Positions 52,387-61,608 of a stretch of 64,000 nucleotides of DNA are shown piece by piece (the stretch's first letter is position 1; each line of letters opens with the position of its first letter). The stretch covers positions 248,001-312,000 of the forward strand of contig NZ_JADUCM010000001.1 in NCBI RefSeq assembly GCF_016009175.1. The letters are read 5' to 3'. The stretch is from Pseudomonas alkylphenolica. GTDB lineage: Bacteria > Pseudomonadota > Gammaproteobacteria > Pseudomonadales > Pseudomonadaceae. Below the pieces are notes generated by a model. The model saw only the letters and a program-made list of their open reading frames with translations. It was not told the origin of the DNA and made no database searches. Position numbers and translations under genes: made by a program.

Positions 52387-53940
52387 ATGAAGTATCGTGA
52401 AAGCAAATTGGATAAAGATTTACGACAGTGGTTCGTTAATGATTATTCTAAAAGGCTTTTGAGGCGAATAAATATCACGGAGGGAACTATACGTGGTCTC
52501 AGTGCGCTTGATGTAAGCTTTGATTACCCAATTACTGCCTTTTCGGGAGTAAATGGATCAGGAAAATCTACCATTCTTGCTTTGGCATGTTGTGCTTATC
52601 ATAATACTAAGAAGGGCTTTAAGCTGCCGAAAAGAAAAAATAGCTATTATACTTTCTCTGATTTTTTCCTGCAGCACACTGATGAGGTTCCTCCGCAGGG
52701 GATTGAAATAAAGTACTGGTTCGCCATGGATAATTTTGCTAAAACAGTGTTTCCGGATGGGAAGGGGTTAGGGTATCAGTCTCGCAAAAAAAGCCAAGGT
52801 GGCAAATGGAATAACTACGATTCTAGAATGCATAAAAATGTAGTTTTTCTTGGTATTGAGAGAATCGTCCCTCATTCGGAGAGAAGTCAGTCGCGTTCCT
52901 ATTCAAAGTCTTTCAAGAATGTTCAATTAAAAGGCTGGGAAGATAAGGTAAAGGATGCTGTTGGGTACATTCTTGGCAAAAAATATGATTCATATTTGCA
53001 CCTTGAACATGCGAGATATAGTTTGCCGGTTGTTACGGTTGGAGATCTTACTTATTCTGGTTTCAATATGGGGGCTGGGGAGAATGCATTATTTGAGATT
53101 TTTTCAACTATATACTCCTGTAAGGCAAATACACTGCTGGTTTTGGATGAAATCGAACTAGGTCTGCATGCAAAAGCGCAGAGATTATTTATGACAAAAC
53201 TTAAGGAGCTATGCAAGGAGACGGGAACTCAAGTAATTTGTACTACGCACTCGAAAGAGATTTTCCAGTGCCTGCCAGACGAGGCGCGTTATTTTATAGA
53301 GTCTGTTGGTGGGAAAACAAAGTTGACGCCGGGAATTTCTCCGGATTTCGCTTTTTCTAAGCTAGGCGCAAAGGAAACTGCCGAGCTTGATCTTTTTGTC
53401 GAAGATGAAGTTGCTCGAGTGTTAATTCAGGCATGTTTGCCATCTGCTCTCAGGGCTAGAATTAAAATCTCAGTAATAGGGTCAGCAACAGCTATCGCTA
53501 AACAGTTGGCTGCGCTGCATGTTAGGGGCGAGGAGAGGCCGACGCTTGCAGTTTTTGATGGTGATCAAAGAGCGTTGAAAGGTGATAATTTAAATCACGC
53601 CAGAAAAATGGCAGAAAACCCATCAAAAGATTTTGATGTATGGTTTTCAGAGAGAACATCATATTTGCCTGGAGATACTTGGCCTGAAGCATGGATAGTG
53701 CAGAAGTGCGTAGAAGTGCCAAAGCTGGTCGAAATTGCGCTTGGGTTGGAGGAGGACAGAGTTGCGGAAGTTTTAGAGTATGGATTGCAAGCAGGGAAAC
53801 ATAATGAGTTTTTTGAGATATCCTCGCACGTTGGATTAGAGAAAAATCATACGCTTCAGCATCTATGTCACGTTATAAAGTTGGCATTCCTTGACCAAAT
53901 GAAGCCGCTCAAAGAGCGCATTGAGTCGTTTTTGGATTGA
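52387..53940 (+). CDS. AAA ATPase with TOPRIM-like C-terminal domain (OLD-like)
   Basis: 517 residues. Walker A GVNGSGKST (54-62), a long insertion, Walker B LLVLDEIELGLHA (about 255), histidine switch CTTHSKEI, then LDLFVEDEVARVLIQACLPS and LAVFDGDQ, which resemble the Glu and Asp of a TOPRIM/nuclease part. The ATG at 52387 follows CAGGGA; an upstream ATG at 52351 has no ribosome binding site. AT-rich codons unlike its neighbours, so horizontally acquired. Resembles OLD-family defence ATPases but not identical in layout to the 17586 gene. Confidence 0.78.
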   Translation: MKYRESKLDKDLRQWFVNDYSKRLLRRINITEGTIRGLSALDVSFDYPITAFSGVNGSGKSTILALACCAYHNTKKGFKLPKRKNSYYTFSDFFLQHTDEVPPQGIEIKYWFAMDNFAKTVFPDGKGLGYQSRKKSQGGKWNNYDSRMHKNVVFLGIERIVPHSERSQSRSYSKSFKNVQLKGWEDKVKDAVGYILGKKYDSYLHLEHARYSLPVVTVGDLTYSGFNMGAGENALFEIFSTIYSCKANTLLVLDEIELGLHAKAQRLFMTKLKELCKETGTQVICTTHSKEIFQCLPDEARYFIESVGGKTKLTPGISPDFAFSKLGAKETAELDLFVEDEVARVLIQACLPSALRARIKISVIGSATAIAKQLAALHVRGEERPTLAVFDGDQRALKGDNLNHARKMAENPSKDFDVWFSERTSYLPGDTWPEAWIVQKCVEVPKLVEIALGLEEDRVAEVLEYGLQAGKHNEFFEISSHVGLEKNHTLQHLCHVIKLAFLDQMKPLKERIESFLD

Positions 53941-54073
53941 TGCTGTGTAGTTCGATTGAAAAATTATTCCTGCCAAAAGTGTGCGTTTGGCCGACAGCTG
54001 TCTTTTGTTATCGACGGTTATCGGCCCAAACCAACCTGGCACCAAGTGTCACCGTTGTATGCCTGGTATGTTT

Positions 54074-54532
54074 TTAAAGGGCACTGGTCCTCTTCCCCAT
54101 AACAACCGTCCGCTCCTCCCCATAAAACTCCTCCCGCACCTCCAAAAACCCAAGCAACAAGTAAAACCCCACCGCAGTAATCGAAGACGGCACCCACAAC
54201 CGCTCAACCCCACCCTCAACCGCCACCGCCTCAACCCGCGCCATCAACGACCGCCCAATACCTCCCCCTTGACACCCCGGCTCAACAAACACACTCCTCA
54301 CCGTATCCCCATCCAACCCCGCCGTCCCAACCACACGCCCACCCACCACCGCCACAAACACCTGCCGCTGCTCCAGCAACCGAAGCACCGCCGCCGGCGA
54401 AAAGTTCTTCTCCACCGCCTCAATAATCTCCGCCGAATAATCCCGAGCATTCGACCCCCGCAGCGCAGCAACAATTACCTCACTGATCGCCGCCGCATCC
54501 GCCTCAGTAGCCCCTCGAATCAAACACCCCAT
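54074..54532 (-). CDS. GNAT N-acetyltransferase
   Basis: 152 residues, MGCLIRGATEADAAAISE..; acetyl-CoA loop QGGGIGRSLM. The plus strand across this gene is a run of C-rich codons, an extreme codon bias. Start at 54532; another ATG lies 13 codons upstream. Confidence 0.82.
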   Translation of the reverse strand: MGCLIRGATEADAAAISEVIVAALRGSNARDYSAEIIEAVEKNFSPAAVLRLLEQRQVFVAVVGGRVVGTAGLDGDTVRSVFVEPGCQGGGIGRSLMARVEAVAVEGGVERLWVPSSITAVGFYLLLGFLEVREEFYGEERTVVMGKRTSAL

Positions 54533-54644
54533 TCCTCTATCTCCTTCCATGTCCTTCCGGCCCAAACCCACTCCACCATGGACAACCCCATCCCCCGGTC
54601 CTTATGCTCCCCCCGACATCACATGAACAACAATTACAAATCCC

Positions 54645-56372
54645 ATGGATACCGAATACCCCGCGAGCGCGTTCTGGCGGCGGCTGGCGCGGCCGCGCCG
54701 CAGCCTGGTGGCGCGTTACACATTGCTTTCCATCGTGGTGATGAGCGTAGCGCTTATCGCCCTGGCGGTGCTCTATGAGCAACTGGCCAAAGACCTGCTC
54801 AACCGCCTGACCGGCGAACGCCTCGACGCCCAGGCGCTGTCGACGGCGAACCGCTTGTCGTCGTTTCTCGACGACCGTTTCTACCAGCTTTCGGCACTGT
54901 CCAATCACCCGAGCATGCCGGATTTCATCGCCGACCAGGCGCACCCGGCCGGTGACGTGGACGCGTTGCTGAAACTCGAAAGCGAGTTGCCGTTTCTGTA
55001 TGGCGTGCTGTTTTTCGACGAGCACGAGCAGCTGCTCAAGGTGATACCGGGGCAGGGCGCTTCGGGGGCGCCGTATTGGGGCCGCGAAGCGTGGTCGCTG
55101 AACGGGCTGGCGCGGCAGATGGTCGGCGATGTCGAGGTGATCGGGCCGATGCTGCCCCAGGCCGGGCGCTCGGGCTGGCTGCTGATCCGCAAGACGATTC
55201 GTAATGGCCGCCTCGATCACCGCGTGCGTATCGGCCTGCACCTGCGCCTGGCGTCGCTTACCGAATTGCTGGTCAGCTCTGGCTTGAACGGGGTGGTTAC
55301 GCCGCTGCTGCGGGTGCCGGGCGGGGCGTATATCGATGCCACCGGGCGTCAGGTCGAGGCGCCGGGCGAGTGGCGCGACGGCCCGGTGATTCTGCCGGGC
55401 TGGCAGGTGGTGTTCAGTGTGCAACCGGGGGCGGTGCTCAAGCCGCTGGACGATGCGCGCTGGTGGCTGTATCTGGCGGCGGTGGGCTTTATCGGTTTTA
55501 TCCTGGTGGTGTTCTTTACGCTGTCGCGCCAGTTGCGCGCGCGGGTGGGCTCGCTGGTGGAAGGGGCGCATCAACTGTCGTCGGGCGACCTCGGCTATCG
55601 CCTGCCGGAGCAGGTGCATAACGACGAAATCGGCCGGGTGACGCGGGCCTTCAATGTGATGGCCGGGCGCCTGGCGGATGTGATGGAGCGCACCGTGCGT
55701 GCGGAAAACCTCGCGGTGCTCGGCACCTTCGCCACGGGCGTGGCCCATGAGGTGCGTAACCCGCTGGCGACGATGAAAACCACCGTGCAGGCCCTGCTGC
55801 GCCGCGAGCAGGAAGCGGAACGGCGTCTGCTGTTGAGCGACCTCTGCCAGGAAATCGACCGCCTTTCTCACGTAACCAGTGACCTGCTCGAATACGGCCG
55901 GCCACACCCGGCGGTGCCGCAAGTGGTAGACCTTGCAGCGCTGCTGGCGCGCACGGCGCGGCTGGTTGCGCCGGAGGCCGAGGCCAAGGGCGTCAGCGTT
56001 ACCAGCACCTGCAAACCGGGGCTGCAACTGTGGGTCGACCCGGACCAGGCCCAGCAGATTCTCCTCAACCTGTGCCTGAATGCCGTGGAAGCCAGCACGC
56101 CGGGCCAGTGCGTGGCCATCGATGGCCAGGCCTGGGGCGAGCGTGTGTGTGTGACCGTGGTCGATCAGGGCTGCGGCATTCCCGAGGCGGCGCTGGCACA
56201 GGTGCGTCAGCCGTTTTTCACCCTCAAGGCCCGCGGTACCGGCCTGGGCCTGAGCATCTGCCAACAATTGCTGGAAGCCAATGCCTCGCACATGGAACTG
56301 GCCAGCACCCCGGGCGCGGGGACGGTGGTCACCCTGGACTTCCCCACGCCCGCAGCGACTTATCTGAAGTGA
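54645..56372 (+). CDS. Membrane sensor histidine kinase
   Basis: 575 residues: membrane helix at about 22-45, a large periplasmic sensing domain, a second membrane helix (about 275-300), HAMP, and a kinase core with FATGVAHEVRNPLATMK (phospho-accepting histidine about 370), an N box LNLCLNAVEAS and GTGLGLSICQQ. It partners with the response regulator 7 bases downstream. Senses an unknown compound, probably one transported by the operon below. Confidence 0.92.
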   Translation: MDTEYPASAFWRRLARPRRSLVARYTLLSIVVMSVALIALAVLYEQLAKDLLNRLTGERLDAQALSTANRLSSFLDDRFYQLSALSNHPSMPDFIADQAHPAGDVDALLKLESELPFLYGVLFFDEHEQLLKVIPGQGASGAPYWGREAWSLNGLARQMVGDVEVIGPMLPQAGRSGWLLIRKTIRNGRLDHRVRIGLHLRLASLTELLVSSGLNGVVTPLLRVPGGAYIDATGRQVEAPGEWRDGPVILPGWQVVFSVQPGAVLKPLDDARWWLYLAAVGFIGFILVVFFTLSRQLRARVGSLVEGAHQLSSGDLGYRLPEQVHNDEIGRVTRAFNVMAGRLADVMERTVRAENLAVLGTFATGVAHEVRNPLATMKTTVQALLRREQEAERRLLLSDLCQEIDRLSHVTSDLLEYGRPHPAVPQVVDLAALLARTARLVAPEAEAKGVSVTSTCKPGLQLWVDPDQAQQILLNLCLNAVEASTPGQCVAIDGQAWGERVCVTVVDQGCGIPEAALAQVRQPFFTLKARGTGLGLSICQQLLEANASHMELASTPGAGTVVTLDFPTPAATYLK

Positions 56373-56379
56373 GCGACCG

Positions 56380-57726
56380 ATGTCTGAAATACGTGTACTG
56401 ATCGTTGATGATGAAGAAGCGCTGGTGCGCTCGCTGAGCTACGCCCTGCGTGGCGAAGGCATGCAGCCGCGCGCGGTCTACAGTGGCGAGGCGGCGCTGG
56501 CGCTGCTGGCCGACAGCAGCGTTGAGGTCGATATCGTGCTGCTCGACCTGGGCCTGCCGGGGATGGATGGCATCGCCACCCTCGAAGGCCTGCGCAACTG
56601 CCGGCCGAACCTGCCGGTGATCATGATCTCGGCCCACGGCGACACCCGCGCGGCGGTGCAGGCGGTGAAGGGCGGGGCCACGGACTACCTGACCAAACCG
56701 TTCGAGCTGGACGACCTGCTGGCGACCATTCACGGCACCCTCTCGGTGCCTGCCGCTACGGCCACGACGGCAGCAGAGCAGGGCGCCTTGCTCGGCCAGA
56801 GCCCGGCCATGGGCAACCTCAAGGCCGCCGTGCAACGCATCGCGCACAGTTCGGCCACGCGGATTCTGCTGCTGGGTGAATCCGGCACTGGCAAAACTTT
56901 GGTGGCCCAGGCGCTGCACGCCAACAGCTCCCGCGCTGCTCACCCGTTTATCGAGGTGAACTGCGCGGCGTTGCCGGAGCAGTTGATCGAGGCCGAGCTG
57001 TTCGGTTCGGAAAAGGGCTCGTATACCGGTGCCCACCAGAAGCGTATCGGGCTGGTCACCCAGGCCAACCACGGCACGCTGTTTCTCGATGAAATTGGCG
57101 AGCTGCCATTGGCCTTGCAGGCCAAGCTGCTGCACTTTCTCGAAAACGGCAGCTACCGCGCCGTGGGTGCCAGCCAGGCCAGCAGCGCCGATGTGCGCGT
57201 GGTGGCGGCGACCAACCGCGACCTGGCCGACGATGTGCGCCAGGGGCGTTTTCGTGAAGACCTGTTCTACCGCCTCAACGTCATCACCGTGGACATTCCG
57301 GCGCTGCGCGAGCGTGGCGACGACATCCTGCTGTTGGCCCGGCACTTTGCCGCGCACCAGGCCCGCGAGGAAAAGGTCGCGCCCATCAGCTTTGCCGCCG
57401 ACAGCGCCGCAGCCCTTGTGCGCCACCGCTGGCCGGGCAACGTGCGCGAACTGAAGAACCTCATCGAGCGCCTGACCATCTTGCTGCCCGGGCAGGCCAT
57501 CGGCAGCGCCCAGCTACCCGTGCACCTGCAATCTGCCGAGCCCGCACCCACGTCGCTGTCGGCGCTGGACGACCGCCTGGAGCGCGCCGAGCGTGAACTG
57601 GTGACCGATGCCCTCAGCCGCAGCGCCGGCCACAAGGGCCTGGCAGCTGATTTGCTGGGGATTTCCCGGCATGCGCTCAAGCGCCGTTTGCAGCGCCTGG
57701 GCATCGAGCGCCAGGATGAGCGCTAA
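56380..57726 (+). CDS. NtrC-family sigma-54-dependent response regulator
   Basis: 448 residues: receiver domain with DD at 10-11, phosphorylated aspartate D56 (IVLLDLGLPGMDG) and lysine TKPF; AAA+ domain with Walker A GESGTGKT, the sigma-54 contact loop GSYTGA (variant of GAFTGA), Walker B LFLDEIGELPL, R-finger; Fis-type helix-turn-helix at the end (HKGLAADLLGISRHALKRRLQRLG). Directs sigma-54 promoters; one is at 57887. Confidence 0.93.
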   Translation: MSEIRVLIVDDEEALVRSLSYALRGEGMQPRAVYSGEAALALLADSSVEVDIVLLDLGLPGMDGIATLEGLRNCRPNLPVIMISAHGDTRAAVQAVKGGATDYLTKPFELDDLLATIHGTLSVPAATATTAAEQGALLGQSPAMGNLKAAVQRIAHSSATRILLLGESGTGKTLVAQALHANSSRAAHPFIEVNCAALPEQLIEAELFGSEKGSYTGAHQKRIGLVTQANHGTLFLDEIGELPLALQAKLLHFLENGSYRAVGASQASSADVRVVAATNRDLADDVRQGRFREDLFYRLNVITVDIPALRERGDDILLLARHFAAHQAREEKVAPISFAADSAAALVRHRWPGNVRELKNLIERLTILLPGQAIGSAQLPVHLQSAEPAPTSLSALDDRLERAERELVTDALSRSAGHKGLAADLLGISRHALKRRLQRLGIERQDER

Positions 57727-57766
57727 CCGCTCAAGCGCTCGCGCGCTCTGAGCGCTAGCCGCTCAA
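57718..57766 (+). promoter_or_regulatory. Pair of upstream activator sites for the NtrC-type regulator
   Basis: Two 17-base direct repeats, GAGCGCTAACCGCTCAA (57718-57734) and GAGCGCTAGCCGCTCAA (57750-57766), 32 bases apart, about three helix turns. Each is a near-palindrome with arms GAGCG/CGCTC. They lie 120-170 bases upstream of the sigma-54 promoter, the usual position for enhancer sites. The first overlaps the end of the regulator gene. Confidence 0.65.
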
Positions 57767-57886
57767 CATTGCCCGCACCACGCTGCGGCGGCACCCGCCG
57801 CGGCGCCCCCTCCAGATCAATTTTCACCACGCAAAGCCTCGTTCCAGAGCGCTTTCGTGTTATCTCATGCAGCGTTCGCCCAAGGC

Positions 57887-57902
57887 TGGCACAGCCTTTG
57901 CG
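57887..57902 (+). promoter_or_regulatory. Sigma-54 promoter
   Basis: TGGCAC-N5-TTGC matches the consensus exactly at the -24 GG and -12 GC, ten bases apart (GG 57888-57889, GC 57900-57901). It is 55 bases before the first binding-protein gene start and is preceded by the two repeats at 57718 and 57750. Confidence 0.8.
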
Positions 57903-57956
57903 ATAGCCCATTCCGCAAACCGACAAGAGGCGTCTCCGAACGCCCCAAGGGATTTT

Positions 57957-59279
57957 ATGCAACTGCCGTTTTCTCACCTGCCCACCGTTGTCGCCCTGAG
58001 CGCCTTGCTGCTGGCTCACGCCGGCAGTGCGCACGCCGGGCGCGTCGAACTGGGCGCGGCGGCTTCGCAAGCCGAGCTGACCCTGGGTTGCCTGTACCCG
58101 ATGACCGAGCGGGCGGCGATCTATGGCCAGGACAGCATCGCCGGTATCCAGGTCGCCCTGAGCGAGCTGCAGGCGCAACGTGAAGCCGGGCAGCAGGTGC
58201 CCCGCATGCGGGTGATTATCGACGACGACCAGTCCAAGGCCTCGTACGGCACCAGCCTGGCCCGCGCCTTCATTCGCAAGGACGGCGTGCAGGTGCTGTG
58301 CGGCATGGTCTCCTCTGGCGTGGCGATTGCCGTCAGCCAACTGGCCCGCGAAGAGAAGGTGCTGATGATCGGCACCGACCATGCCTCGTCACGCATGACC
58401 CTGGAAAACGGCCACCGTTACTACTTTCGCGTGACCAACGACACCTGGACCTCGATGGCCGCCGGGGCGCATTACCTCAAGGCGCTGCAGGCGAAAACCG
58501 GCTGGAAGCGCCTGGCCTTCATCGGCCCCGATTACGAATACGGCCATGTCTCGCGTGACGACCTGCACGAAGCGCTGCGCCAGCTGGGCGTGCAGTTCGA
58601 CGACGTCACCGAACTGTGGCCGCGCCTGTACGAGCCGGACTACTCGGCGTACATCGCCGCGCTGGAACAGGCCAAGCCCGACATCATCGTCTCGGCGCTG
58701 TGGGGCGGCGACTTTCATGCCTTCGTCAAGCAGGCCGCCGGCACCCGGCTGTTCGAGACGTCGCGGCTGGCCAACTTCGACACCGGCGGCAACTACGACT
58801 TTCTCGTGGCCCTCGGCGACAAGGCGCCGCCGGGCTTGATCCTCTCGGCCCGGCACCACAACAACTGGCCGCAAACGCCGCGCAACCAGTCGTTTGTCGA
58901 GCGCTTTCACACCCTGACCGGGCGCTACCCGACCTACGCCGCCGAAGGCGCCTACACCGGGGTGATGGTGCTGGCCAAAGCCAGCCAGAAGGCCGGTGGC
59001 GCCACCGACACCGAATCGCTGGTGAACGCCCTTGAAGGGCTGGAAATCGCCTTGCCGGAAGACCCGCCGGGCTTTGTTTCGCGCATTGATGCGCAAACCC
59101 ACCAGATCCTGCAGACCCAGGCCGTTGGCACTCCGGTGCGTAACGACGACTACCCGCCGGCAAAAGTGATGCTCGGCGACTGGGCGGTGTATTCCGCCCA
59201 GGACCTGCTGCCCGACCCGGCCGTGCGCGCACGCCGCCAGGCCACCCAGATCCGTAATCCCGAGGGGCATGCCCCTTAG
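57957..59279 (+). CDS. ABC transporter binding protein, AmiC/UrtA-like (first)
   Basis: 440 residues with a signal peptide (about 1-27, AHA). A two-lobe type I periplasmic fold: LTLGCLYPMTERAAIYGQDSIAGIQVALSE near the start and FIGPDYEYGHVSRDDL in the second lobe. ATG 57957 was chosen because it opens the signal peptide. First gene after the sigma-54 promoter. Ligands of the family are amides, urea or branched-chain amino acids. Confidence 0.88.
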   Translation: MQLPFSHLPTVVALSALLLAHAGSAHAGRVELGAAASQAELTLGCLYPMTERAAIYGQDSIAGIQVALSELQAQREAGQQVPRMRVIIDDDQSKASYGTSLARAFIRKDGVQVLCGMVSSGVAIAVSQLAREEKVLMIGTDHASSRMTLENGHRYYFRVTNDTWTSMAAGAHYLKALQAKTGWKRLAFIGPDYEYGHVSRDDLHEALRQLGVQFDDVTELWPRLYEPDYSAYIAALEQAKPDIIVSALWGGDFHAFVKQAAGTRLFETSRLANFDTGGNYDFLVALGDKAPPGLILSARHHNNWPQTPRNQSFVERFHTLTGRYPTYAAEGAYTGVMVLAKASQKAGGATDTESLVNALEGLEIALPEDPPGFVSRIDAQTHQILQTQAVGTPVRNDDYPPAKVMLGDWAVYSAQDLLPDPAVRARRQATQIRNPEGHAP

Positions 59280-59306
59280 CTTCAGTAACCCGCAATGGAA
59301 ATGACC

Positions 59307-60641
59307 ATGAACAACTATAAGAAAAACCTCCCGCACTACCGCAAAGCACTGCCCCTGGCCCTGGCGATCGCCACGGCGGGTATTACTGCCAGCGTCACGG
59401 GCGCTGCTGTGGCCGCCGAGAACGGCAAGTTCCGCATCGGCGTGGTGACTTTCCTTTCCGGCCCGGCTGCCGGCCCGTTCGGTGAGCCTTCGGCCAACGC
59501 CGCCAAGGTGCTGGTGGACGGCCTCAACCAGGGCAAGCTGCCCGCGCCATACGACAAGCTGGGCATCAATGGCGCCGAGATCGAGATGGTGATCATCGAC
59601 GAGGCCGGCGGCGCCGCCAAGCAGGTGGAAGAGTTCCGCAACCTGGTGCAGCGCCAGAAGGTCGATGCCGTGGTCGGCTACATTTCTTCCGGCGACTGCC
59701 TGGCAATTGCGCCAGTGGCCGAAGAGCTCGGTGCAATGACCGTGTTCTACGATTGCGGCACCTCGCAACTGTTCAGCGAAGACAAGACCCCGCAGTACGT
59801 GTTCCGTACCAGCCTGGATGCGGCCGTCGACAACATCGGTGCTGCCCGTTACCTGGCCAAGACCCGCCCCGACGCCGTGCGCGTGGGTGGCATTCAGCAG
59901 AACTACGCCTGGGGTCAGGACAGCTGGAGCGACTTCACCCTGTCGATGGCGCAGATCATGCCGAAAAGCGAAGTGGTCGAATCGCAGATGCCGAAGGTCT
60001 TCCAGGGCCAGTACGGCGCTGAAATCTCGGCGCTGTCGGTCAAGCGCCCCGACATCATCCACTCCAGCTTCTGGGGTGGCGACATGGAGGCCCTGGTGCT
60101 GCAGGCCAACTCCCGCGGCCTGCTCGAAGACGCGACCGCCGTGCTGACCTGCGGCGAGTCGGCGCTGGCCCGCTACAAGGACCAGGCCCCCAACGGCATG
60201 ATCATCGGCGGCCGTGGCCCGTTCGGTGCCTTCGCCCCCGAGAACGCCCTGAACAACTGGTTCACCCAGGCCTACCAGTCGGCCTACAAAGCCGCGCCGA
60301 CCTACCCGGCAAGCAAGATGGCCCAGGCCATCCTCGGCCTGAAGTTCGCGGCTGAAAACGCCAAGGCCGAAGCCGGCAAGATCCCGGCCCCGCTGGAAAT
60401 GGCCAAGGCGCTCAAGGGCGCAAGCTTCGAGTCGGTATCCGGCACCGTGCAGATGGCCCGAGCTGGCGGCCACCAGGCCATGCAGGGCATCGCCTACGGT
60501 GAGTACCACTACGACGCGGCGAGCAAGAAGGGCGGCGTGCAGAACGTCATCGCCTTCTCCGGCGAGTGCGTGACCCCGCCTGACGGCACCAGGGCCCACG
60601 ACTGGATCAAGGCCGGCTTCCCTGGCGCGCAGTGCAACTGA
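59307..60641 (+). CDS. ABC transporter binding protein, branched-chain amino acid/amide type (second)
   Basis: 444 residues; signal peptide (about 1-37, GAAVAAENG), then IGVVTFLSGPAAGPFGEPSANAAKVLVDGLN. Related in fold but not close in sequence to the first binding protein, which lies immediately upstream. Start 59307 is six bases after GGAA; the in-frame ATG at 59295 is an alternative. Two binding proteins in one operon suggest two ligands for one transporter, or one signalling partner for the kinase. Confidence 0.86.
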   Translation: MNNYKKNLPHYRKALPLALAIATAGITASVTGAAVAAENGKFRIGVVTFLSGPAAGPFGEPSANAAKVLVDGLNQGKLPAPYDKLGINGAEIEMVIIDEAGGAAKQVEEFRNLVQRQKVDAVVGYISSGDCLAIAPVAEELGAMTVFYDCGTSQLFSEDKTPQYVFRTSLDAAVDNIGAARYLAKTRPDAVRVGGIQQNYAWGQDSWSDFTLSMAQIMPKSEVVESQMPKVFQGQYGAEISALSVKRPDIIHSSFWGGDMEALVLQANSRGLLEDATAVLTCGESALARYKDQAPNGMIIGGRGPFGAFAPENALNNWFTQAYQSAYKAAPTYPASKMAQAILGLKFAAENAKAEAGKIPAPLEMAKALKGASFESVSGTVQMARAGGHQAMQGIAYGEYHYDAASKKGGVQNVIAFSGECVTPPDGTRAHDWIKAGFPGAQCN

Positions 60642-60664
60642 TCACGTTGCACACCTGACTGACC

Positions 60665-60688
60665 GTGGCGGCCGCTGCCGGCTGCCAC
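60665..60688 (+). terminator. Hairpin after the second binding-protein gene
   Basis: GTGGC / GCCAC with an inner GCCG/CGGC pairing, 23 bases after the stop. Such hairpins are common after periplasmic binding-protein genes and raise the ratio of binding protein to permease by partial termination or 3'-end protection. Confidence 0.5.
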
Positions 60689-60708
60689 TCTTGCCAAGGT
60701 AGAACCTT

Positions 60709-61608
60709 ATGCTGAGTGTTTACGCGGTGCTGATCGACGGCGCCATCTATGCCTCGTGGCTGTTTCTGGTCGCGGCCGGGCTGACCGTCATTTACGGCGT
60801 CATGCGCATTCTGAACATGGCCCATGGCAGTTTCTACGCCATCGGCGCCTATGCCGCCGCCTCGCTGGTGGGCTGGTATTTCAACAACGGGGTAGGGCCG
60901 GTGTGGGTCGGCTACCTGATGATGCTTGGCTGTGCGCTGGCCGCCGGGTTGATCGTCGGCTTGCTGATCGAGCGCGGCCTGCTGCGTTTCATGTATGGCC
61001 GCGACGAGGTGCTGATGGTGATCATCACCTACGCCTTGCTGCTGATCCTCGAAGACGCCATGAAGATGATCTGGGGCGTCAACCCGTACTTCGCCTACCA
61101 GCCTTACGCCGAAATGGGCCGCAGTGTGCTGGCCGGGCTCAAGGTCTCCAATTACGACCTGATGCTGGTGGGCGTCTCGCTGGTGCTCGGCCTGAGCCTG
61201 TGGCTGTGGCTGGAGCGCACTAATCAAGGAAAGGTCCTGCGTGCGGTGATCCACGACCGCGAAGTGGCCCAGGCCATGGGCGTCAACGTGCGCCGGGTGT
61301 TCACCCTGGTGTTCGTGCTCGGTACGGTGCTTGGCACCCTGGCCGGTGCATTGACCGCTCCGGCGATTTCGGTCGCGCCGGGTATCGGTGTGGAAATCAT
61401 CGTGCTGGCGTTTGCCGTGGTGGTGATCGGTGGCATGGGCAGCATTGAAGGGGCCGCGCTCGGCGCCTTGCTGGTGGGCCTGAGCCGCGCCGCTGCCGTG
61501 CACTACGCACCGCAATTCGAACTCTTTGTGATCTATGGCGTGATGGCGCTGGTCCTCGCGGTGCGTCCGCAGGGGCTGTTCGGCCGCGTGCTTGCGAGGA
61601 AAATCTGA
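60709..61608 (+). CDS. ABC transporter permease, LivH type
   Basis: 299 residues, about eight membrane helices, with TVIYGVMRILNMAHGSFYAIGAY and the C-terminal AFAVVVIGGMGSIEGAALGALLVG signature of LivH/UrtB. Translationally coupled to the next permease through a shared A in TGATG. Confidence 0.92.
   Translation: MLSVYAVLIDGAIYASWLFLVAAGLTVIYGVMRILNMAHGSFYAIGAYAAASLVGWYFNNGVGPVWVGYLMMLGCALAAGLIVGLLIERGLLRFMYGRDEVLMVIITYALLLILEDAMKMIWGVNPYFAYQPYAEMGRSVLAGLKVSNYDLMLVGVSLVLGLSLWLWLERTNQGKVLRAVIHDREVAQAMGVNVRRVFTLVFVLGTVLGTLAGALTAPAISVAPGIGVEIIVLAFAVVVIGGMGSIEGAALGALLVGLSRAAAVHYAPQFELFVIYGVMALVLAVRPQGLFGRVLARKI

Noticed and set aside
54537..56291. 584-codon open frame on the minus strand
   Set aside because: Antisense to the sensor kinase; its composition (R, Q, H, A-rich) is typical of shadow frames.
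58389..60599. 736-codon open frame on the minus strand
   Set aside because: It is antisense to two binding-protein genes with clear family motifs; long antisense frames are common in GC-rich DNA.
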